Below, piece after piece: positions 57,901 through 64,000 of a stretch of 64,000 nt of DNA. Both the position numbers and the translations under genes were made by a program. Source of the DNA: Metridium senile (taxonomy: Eukaryota; Cnidaria; Anthozoa; Actiniaria; Metridiidae); the NCBI GenBank assembly GCA_949775045.1, contig OX459096.1, positions 30,835,475 through 30,899,474 on the forward strand. The letters are read 5' to 3'. Each line of letters opens with the position of its first letter. The first letter of the stretch is position 1. Below the pieces are notes generated by a model. That model saw only the letters and a program-made list of their open reading frames with translations. It was not told the DNA's origin and searched no databases.

Positions 57901-60430
57901 TGCTGTATAAAATTGAAAACTACAACCCTATAAACTACATCTGACAAAAAGGTGGAAAATAATTTTCTTTGTGCACAATATTCTAAACCAACAAGACGAT
58001 GACCAGCAACAAAAAGTTAACAGCTTCACCTAGAGTTTTCATGTTTCCCGAAATCATATTCAACCCAAACTCAATAAGCAAATAATTCATTGACTATATA
58101 TCACTATTAAGACTAACTTTTCAAAATTCAAAACTTCAACTATTTATTTCTCTGCTTCATCTTTTGTAAACGGAAAGTGTTGATTAATTAATTATTTTTT
58201 CTTTTTTATTCATCAGGTCTATGTAAACACAGCCAAGTTCAGGTCTTGACTTTTCTAATTTAGTGGGAAAGGAATTAATTAAAAGACTTGATCTATCTCT
58301 CTTGTATTTCAGTTTAACTCTATTACATAATAAAGCAGTTGAATAAACATTACGGTTCTTGAAAACTTTTTCCATACAATTCCCTCATATGATTGCACTA
58401 CTCTTGCTTCTGCTCCAAAGACTAATTCCATTTGTTCCAACAAATTGCACTGCACTGTCAATATATGTAATCTGTGTGCGACTGTAGAACCACCATAGCA
58501 TACCACATCATTTCTAGCATAATATTTACATTTCCAAAATACCAATAATTTAATGCACTATGCACTGCACATTCGCTCATTGGACGTCTCTTTACAAAAT
58601 ATTACGATGGAAGGGCTATAAACTAGTAATTATATTTACTTTTGCCTTCGATTTCTATTCAGACTATTCAGTAGCCACATGCGCTCATTGAGCGTCTATT
58701 TTTATTCATTTTATTTTCTGTGAAAAGGGATTCGTATATCTCGATCCCCCTTAACCACTCTGATATAATAAAGAAAGTCCCCCTCAAACAACATAGCCAA
58801 AACCATTGAGTTCAAACATACAAGACAACATAGTAAAACATTTTAAAATGCTATTGAACAACACTTTGTAAAGCTGAATCCCTAAAAATGATGCAATAAT
58901 ATGGTACATGGAGATATTTTGTGATATATATTATATTTAATTATATAAATAACAGTGGTTTACAGGGATTTCCGCCACTGAGAAATATCATATTTTAACA
59001 CATACAAAATTACAATAATTGTACATGTGAAAATATCATTTTTATCATTTTTGCATAAAAATAATTTTTGTTTATTTAGTAAACAGAATAATACATGGAT
59101 GCTTGGAGATGGAATTTATCTTCTTGTGTTCAAATCACTATCTAACTCATTCACTGTGCTCACAGTGAAATTTGTTTACTCAAAGATAAATTTCATATCT
59201 TCGCTTGCCCATATATTATACTCTATATGGAGTATATATATTATACACGCATCAAAACAATTTACAGGTAAATGACAGAAATTGGATTTCATTAGGCCAA
59301 AGCGATAAATATCTAAACCCAGTTTCATATACTATCATATGTAAATCTTCTTTATTAAATTATATCTAATTTGAATAGGAATCCTATTTGAAAAATCAAC
59401 AAAATATGTTGTGCCTGGAAAATATTGTGCCTGAAAGCAATATTTCTAGTTGATTTTTTCTTCAATTTAAACGTGGTTTAATCAAGTTTTCTATATAAAT
59501 ATTCTTAATAAAAGTAACAGAAATGTCACCAAAAAGTGATTAAGGTGTCAAAAAATATGAAAAGTCGATATTTGTACCTTGAATTTGAAAATACTCAAAC
59601 ATGCCTCAACAAGTCTAAATCTAAACTTACTTATAAAAATAAGCCATACATAATATAAAACTTTCATCAAAAATAATGTACTTGAAGCAAAAATCGATAA
59701 AAACTATACAATCTGGATGTACAGATACTTCCCAAACGTAGGTAAACAATAAGAACGGAATCATTAAAATAAGCTTACACACGAAGCAAGGACAACACAC
59801 AGAACTAGTTCAATCTAAAAATATTACATACTTTGTCAGTGTTTAAACATGAACACAAAGAAGCAAGAAAATGTAGTTTATTAAAATCAGCAGGCTATGC
59901 ACTTGCGATTATCACTACCATAAATAAAGTTTGGGTCGATGGTTGAATGGTGGCAACACACCATAGCAACCAAAACAACTACAATTCGGAGAACGGTTTC
60001 CTCAAACTTACCCACTACATCGATTGCTTTTTGTAAGAAAGCGATTTTAGCATCTTTTTCCTATAAAACAAATAACATTTTAAGGATGTATTCAGGGAAA
60101 AAGATATAGAAAATGCAGTTATCAAATAAAGAGTTTTATGTCACCAACCTTCACATTCACTGAGTTCATTTCGTCTGCTGTGTAAAGTCCTTTCAGAACT
60201 CCTGTATGTCTTATAACCTAAATTCAAAGCAGTATCTTAATACGTGTATTCTCTAATATTCTCTTCTTAAGTTTAGATATATTTAGCCGTAATGTAAGTG
60301 CTCTTACCTCAGTAATAATATCATGAAGAAATCGAAATGGAGGTTTGCTCAAAAGTTTATCCGTCAATGGCGGTTTCTTGATCACTTTTCCCAGAGTATC
60401 TTGGGTTTTCTTTGCTATTGAAGGATTCAT
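42952..60430 (-). CDS. TRAF3IP1: TRAF3IP1 / IFT54 (MIP-T3), 18 exons, 539 aa
   Basis: Exons in coding order: 60430-60308, 60217-60149, 60060-60012, 53862-53750, 53068-53007, 52335-52242, 49935-49765, 49040-48975, 48679-48604, 48003-47913, 47607-47521, 46927-46813, 46124-46085, 44812-44736, 44547-44488, 44135-43972, 43454-43385, 43044-42952 (stop TGA). All junctions are GT..AG and in frame (1620 nt). IFT54 is an IFT-B subunit that links tubulin to intraflagellar transport. The N-terminal calponin-homology-like domain (1-115) has KRPPL-type [20 protein letters not shown] and [15 protein letters not shown]. The middle (120-330) is Lys/Glu/Arg-rich with IPRPSSA and [19 protein letters not shown] is the conserved acidic patch. 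The C-terminal coiled coil (390-539) has [35 protein letters not shown] and a final KIHQMLSSI. The protein is shorter than the 691-residue human form because the charged middle is shorter. A possible AATAAA overlaps the region just after the stop. Confidence 0.95.
44183..44440 (+). repeat. TAAG microsatellite in TRAF3IP1 intron 15
   Basis: TAAGTAAG runs are interspersed with a repeated block containing AAGTGCCTAAATAAGAAAGT. It starts about 45 bp upstream (on the coding strand) of the exon 16 acceptor and ends about 45 bp after the exon 15 donor. Confidence 0.85.
45267..46068 (+). mobile_element. About 0.8 kb non-autonomous element carrying a DUF3504-like ORF start
   Basis: TTTATTATATGGCT near 45267 and its inverse AGCCATATAATAA ending at 46068 may be the ends, but they are only 13 bp and uncertain. 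Inside are the 44-codon ORF (45642-45776) and a palindromic segment (45824-46013) with inverted CTTCTGGC/GCCAGAAG and a CTCGAAGCTTCG core that recurs at 62430-62600. Confidence 0.5.
45642..45776 (+). pseudogene. Truncated DUF3504/Crypton-like N-terminus (44 codons)
   Basis: The ORF reads [20 protein letters not shown], then [16 protein letters not shown], then stops within five residues. It aligns with the 4230-4355 ORF over RF-x-x-x-x-x-x-EI and the STK-x-A core. It lies antisense in TRAF3IP1 intron 13. The recombinase-like domain is missing. Confidence 0.5.
46358..46492 (+). mobile_element. 3' end of a non-LTR retrotransposon or SINE
   Basis: The stretch ends TTTTTGGGCGAAGCTAATAA followed by (AATAAAA)n, a tail seen on many invertebrate LINE copies. 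Only the tail and about 100 bp upstream are present. It is antisense in TRAF3IP1 intron 12. Confidence 0.55.
48047..48276. mobile_element. MITE with AAGGGCCATT termini in TRAF3IP1 intron 9
   Basis: TTAAGGGCCATTGACACTAG and the inverse CTAGTGTAAATGGGCCTTTA are the ends. TTGTGCGACAA and GCGATTTCAATGG are inverted inside. The right end lies about 330 bp from exon 9 and the left end about 45 bp upstream of exon 10 on the coding strand. Confidence 0.8.
49280..49312 (+). repeat. Poly-C tract
   Basis: CCCCCCCCCC, T and CCCCCCC follow TACTA. Homopolymer length is prone to sequencing error. Confidence 0.7.
49399..49540. mobile_element. MITE with ACCCTGGTTACCAGAGG termini
   Basis: ACCCTGGTTACCAGAGGCTT and GTCAAGCCTCTGGTAACCAG are the terminal inverted repeats. 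A 46 bp relative is at 30448-30493. Confidence 0.8.
50180..50232 (+). repeat. ACTC tetranucleotide tract
   Basis: ACTCACTCGCTC units lie in TRAF3IP1 intron 6. Confidence 0.8.
51071..51232 (+). CDS. Candidate small gene nested antisense in TRAF3IP1 intron 6 (53 aa, unknown)
   Basis: ATG at 51071 opens a 53-codon frame ([16 protein letters not shown]...[12 protein letters not shown] at 51230-51232). The peptide is balanced, hydrophilic and not low-complexity, unlike the surrounding spurious frames. It lacks a signal peptide or membrane segment. GCCATCTTGG about 160 bp upstream resembles a YY1-type promoter element, and AATAAA at 51543-51548 followed by T/G-rich sequence could end a transcript. 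An AAGTAA at the end could instead be a splice donor, making this the first exon of a longer product. I do not recognise the family. Confidence 0.35.
   Translation: MSISDRFLYSSQLDPQILRKQIDQQGQEPKVDKNNDMKAGLFQYKLPSKQRNK
51804..52014. mobile_element. MITE with TTAGGGACGGACCATT termini
   Basis: CTTAGGGACGGACCATTTGA and the inverse AAATGGTCTGTCCCTTAAG are the ends. The interior is T-rich with TATTTTTTTGC units. It lies in TRAF3IP1 intron 6. Confidence 0.75.
52540..52660 (+). repeat. GATGATG-rich tract in TRAF3IP1 intron 5
   Basis: Imperfect GAT repeats. No other signal. Confidence 0.6.
52690..53000 (-). pseudogene. LINE reverse-transcriptase C-terminal fragment
   Basis: The minus strand encodes [20 protein letters not shown] with YLGYHLTN, the RT thumb pattern of non-LTR elements (x-x-NGE-x-x-x-x-V-x-x-F-x-YLG). 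After a frame change, about 52700-52780 reads [19 protein letters not shown], the conserved post-RT motif (GHxxRM...KQLLY). The intervening part is deleted. The fragment lies in TRAF3IP1 intron 5, and its edge is within about 10 bp of the exon 5 donor at 53006. Confidence 0.7.
53181..53470. mobile_element. Repeat with TTGGTTGAGGCGCGTGCTTT and GCACGCGCG arms
   Basis: GCGCGTGCTTTATGAGAGCA and AGCACACAGCACGCGCG-type segments recur at both ends in part-inverted form, with an inner ACACTCGAGAAGTGTT palindrome. The left 45 bp also occur at 19676-19720. Confidence 0.6.
54779..55031. repeat. Spacer-free palindrome, 126 bp arms, one mismatch
   Basis: The centre is a single A at 54905. Arms 54779-54904 and 54906-55031 pair at every base except 54869 (T) against 54941 (G), with no gaps. 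The outer boundary is GGAAGAGGCAG / CTGCCTCTTCC. Confidence 0.95.
55040..55262 (+). repeat. Two direct repeats ending ACAAGTAGAGTCGTTTCGAT
   Basis: TCTAAGAATATA...TTACAAGTAGAGTCGTTTCG occurs at about 55040-55095 and 55187-55260. The segment CATTTTGAAAGTAAA-ATTTTGGA at about 55147 also resembles the palindrome arm. Confidence 0.7.
57091..57195 (+). other. Possible exon antisense in TRAF3IP1 intron 3
   Basis: ATG at 57091 leads a 35-codon frame to a strong donor (TTTTCG|GTAAGTAAAG), and an acceptor (TTACCATTTAG) follows at about 57298. Spliced in phase 0, the frame closes after 19 more codons. No family is recognised; the splice-like signals may be chance. Confidence 0.15.
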
Positions 60431-60656
60431 TTTGTAGCTTAATTAATGTTTTACTCTTGATCAAGATTTGTAAACGAGAATCTCTAGAAATTTGTCCGAA
60501 AAGATACCAGCAAAATACACTTCACCGCCATAATTCCCGCTATTTCAGCATATTGCGACGAACTAGACCATAATATCATCACCCACAATCCTAGAAACCT
60601 ACAAAGAACAAATATCGTGATTGGCTGAATGTAGCCAGTGCAAGGGACAGCAAATT

Positions 60657-61785
<1,129 letters not shown>

Positions 61786-62102
61786 TTTGCCGCCCAGGTT
61801 GTGCAATATTTTTTTTTCGACCATAGAGGTCATAGTGGTCCTGCACATTTTTTTTTACACAATTTTGTTCTCTCAAATCCAAAGTGAAAACAACTGTTTG
61901 TGTTTTGGTTAAACTTCCAAAAGTCCGTTTTATTTATTAGTCTGGTACAACGCGCAGTTACTTAGCGACTTTGTTCATGCATGTGCAGCTAACTTTCGGG
62001 CGATTTGTTCACTTTTTGTCGGGAAAACGCACCGAGGTCGACTTGGATTGGGGCTAGTCTATCTTTTGGTATATATTGTATGCATACCGACCCTTAAGTA
62101 AA

Positions 62103-62212
62103 ATCTCAGATTTTCGTGTTAGTCTCGGATTTTCGTGTTTTTGATGTCTCAAAATCTCGGATTTTCGTGTTTTTGATGTCTCAAAATCTCGGATTTTCGT
62201 GTTTTTAATTGA
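62103..62212 (+). repeat. 32 bp tandem repeat
   Basis: Units with CTCGGATTTTCGTGTTTTTG and ATGTCTCAAAAT are repeated about three times. Confidence 0.8.
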
Positions 62213-62429
62213 TGCTTCGGAGTCTCGAATACAGTAAATATATGAGCTGTTTTTATTATCCATGATTAAAGAGACAAGCAACACACTTAGGAAAACAACG
62301 AATTAAGTATTCACCTGCAGTGATGATGTGATCAACTAGCAATTAACCTCGACTTGGAACTATTATTATCCAACTAGTCATAGACGAGTAAAAATATCGC
62401 AGGAGTAGGACTGGTTCGAGTAAAGATAT

Positions 62430-62600
62430 TTAAAGAATAAACCACTTCTGGCGATTGGTATATTGAGGAATATTGTCCGATGAACAGTCGGCCGAGAAGC
62501 GTAGCTTCGAGGCCATTTAAAAATTTTGAAGACCATCTTTTTAACCGAGGACAATATTCCTCGATATAACAATTAAGCCAGAAGTGGTTTTATTCGTTTT
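62430..62600. mobile_element. Palindromic MITE with AATAAACCACTTCTGGC ends
   Basis: AAGAATAAACCACTTCTGGC and the inverse GCCAGAAGTGGTTTTATTC end the element. The inner arms contain GAGGAATATTGTCC/GGACAATATTCCTC and a GCTTCGAGG core. It is related to 45824-46013. Confidence 0.75.
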
Positions 62601-63399
62601 ATAACCCGACGATTTTCCCTGAAAAATATCCGACACGGAAACCCACCTAGTGCTCAAACAAAAATCAAAACATTTTTTCTTCAGTTTGATTGAGAAAGCC
62701 AGATTAAAAAGCTGTTCTTGAACTTTTCTTAATTCCTCCGTCGTTCTAAAATATATAGTAGTTTTAACACTAAAATTATGCTATTTTCAGACGTCAATAA
62801 AAAGTATAAAAAGAGGGAGAAAATGACAAAAACAGTGGAGAATTTGGATGTATTTTGAATACATTTTGACTTGCCGTCACACGTCATTGAGCGCGCGCTC
62901 GGTATTTTCACTTTCGATTATCTGTCATTTTGTCAAAACAAAACGATTGAAATGGCCTAAGCCTTTGGCCGTGGCATGAGTCTTAAAATGAAGAATATTT
63001 CCATGTAGGTTGCCGAGTCCTTTGCTGGCCAGCACGAATCGAGCTCGAGGGATATTGGGGATATTGTAATACGAGCACATGGATAATTGATTCGTCGAAG
63101 GAATGATTTGTCGGTGGAAGTAATCGCGGATACTCTTAGTATAAAAATACATGCGTATAGTATAAAAATACATGTGTAAAAAACGATGTAATTAACATTT
63201 GTTACAGTTGGAACTTTGGAAGTTTGTTTATAATATGCATTGAGTTATAATAATTTCTGACTTGTAAATAGCAATACCTGATTGAATAAAATGCAACGTT
63301 TTGAACAAGACCTGGATAAATGTCTTTCGTATTATTATTTTTTTTATATTGGCGTTTTTCGTTTACTTTATTTTTTTTTCACTATCTATCTTAATTTTT

Positions 63400-63545
63400 T
63401 GGCATGACCCCCCCTTTTAAGGACATTTTTTTAGTTTGCCCCCCCTTTAAGGTAATATTTTTTCAGGTGGCCCCCCCCCTAAATCACACCGCCGCCCCCC
63501 CCCCCCCCCCCCCTCCTCGATAAAAAATGAACAGCCCCTTAAGTT
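63400..63545. repeat. C-rich repeat with a 19-base C run and inverted TTAAGGGGC end
   Basis: Runs of 6-8 C in CCCCCCCTTTAAGG-type units lead to a run of 19 C (63495-63513). The right end AACAGCCCCTTAA is the inverse of the TTAAGGGGC start at 8522. Confidence 0.6.
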
Positions 63546-64000
63546 TATGTCGAATGTTTTCGGAAAGGGTCACTCTGTGAATTTTACTGGAGATCATGTA
63601 ATTTACGGGCGAACTAAGCGAACCAACTTATTATGATTGAATTTATCGAGAAATCTTGGATTCACAACCAGATCACAACCAGTTACATGACAAAGGACCA
63701 AGCTGTTACTACTGGATATTTAACAGTATTGTAAGCATTCTTATAGAGAGCACGATACAGCGCATTGGGTTTGGGTTTTCACAATCTGGGTTTTCACAAT
63801 CTAGGGCACGAGTTAACCCTGAAAGCCAGGGTCTAGTTCGTTCAAAATATGGCAAAGTTTGACCTGCTAGTTAGTTTATACTAAAACAATTAGACCATCA
63901 AAACGTTTTGTTGCCGAAGCGAACCTTTTTTCTTGTTTTTCGGGCTCCATGGTTTTTTTGAAAAACCCGCGGCCGTCAATTTTCACTTGACGGATATCAC

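Overview
This is a metazoan nuclear fragment, AT-rich and dense in introns. Three near-complete protein genes and the first exon of a fourth match vertebrate proteins residue by residue at conserved motifs. Spliceosomal GT..AG introns sit at clean codon phases. The repeat content (dozens of short palindromic DNA elements, one young LTR element, LINE pieces, many micro- and minisatellites) suggests a marine invertebrate, probably a cnidarian. That assignment is inference and is not proven by any one feature.

Layout. Positions 1-265 (minus) hold the first exon of a ZNF622/Rei1-type 60S ribosome assembly factor. It shares a 373 bp divergent promoter with SMARCAL1 (plus, 639-12429, 15 exons, 817 aa), an annealing helicase. 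From 12430 to 21786 lies a gene-free block of nested inverted-repeat elements, including a 5 kb element with imperfect terminal repeats that contains a 1.7 kb foldback, and a second 0.9 kb foldback. From 21787 to 26345 lies a complete Ty3/gypsy LTR retrotransposon (minus) with identical 171 bp LTRs and a 5 bp target duplication; its gag has one frame break. From 29429 to 38951 (plus, 7 exons, 615 aa) is a LIV-1 type ZIP zinc transporter. From 42952 to 60430 (minus, 18 exons, 539 aa) is TRAF3IP1/IFT54, a ciliary transport protein. The last 3.5 kb hold a 1.1 kb AAAT/AAAG microsatellite, small repeats and no recognised gene.

The genes are ordinary housekeeping, transport and cilium genes with no evident shared pathway. 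The unusual material lies between and inside them. (1) In the ZIP gene, an intron 4 array repeats the 3' splice site plus the start of exon 5 five times, and three copies could act as phase-0 33-nt microexons. (2) The same gene's intron 2 is a minisatellite that starts exactly at the 5' splice site, and a foldback transposon with a 9 bp target duplication sits inside it. (3) A spacer-free palindrome has 126 bp arms differing at one base, inside a TTAA-flanked element. (4) Two short ORFs resemble the beginning of DUF3504/Crypton-type proteins and stop at nearly the same place. (5) A 53-codon ORF with promoter-like and polyA-like context lies antisense in a TRAF3IP1 intron.

All exon boundaries were derived by hand from splice consensus, codon phase and protein-family similarity. 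No alignment or database search was run.
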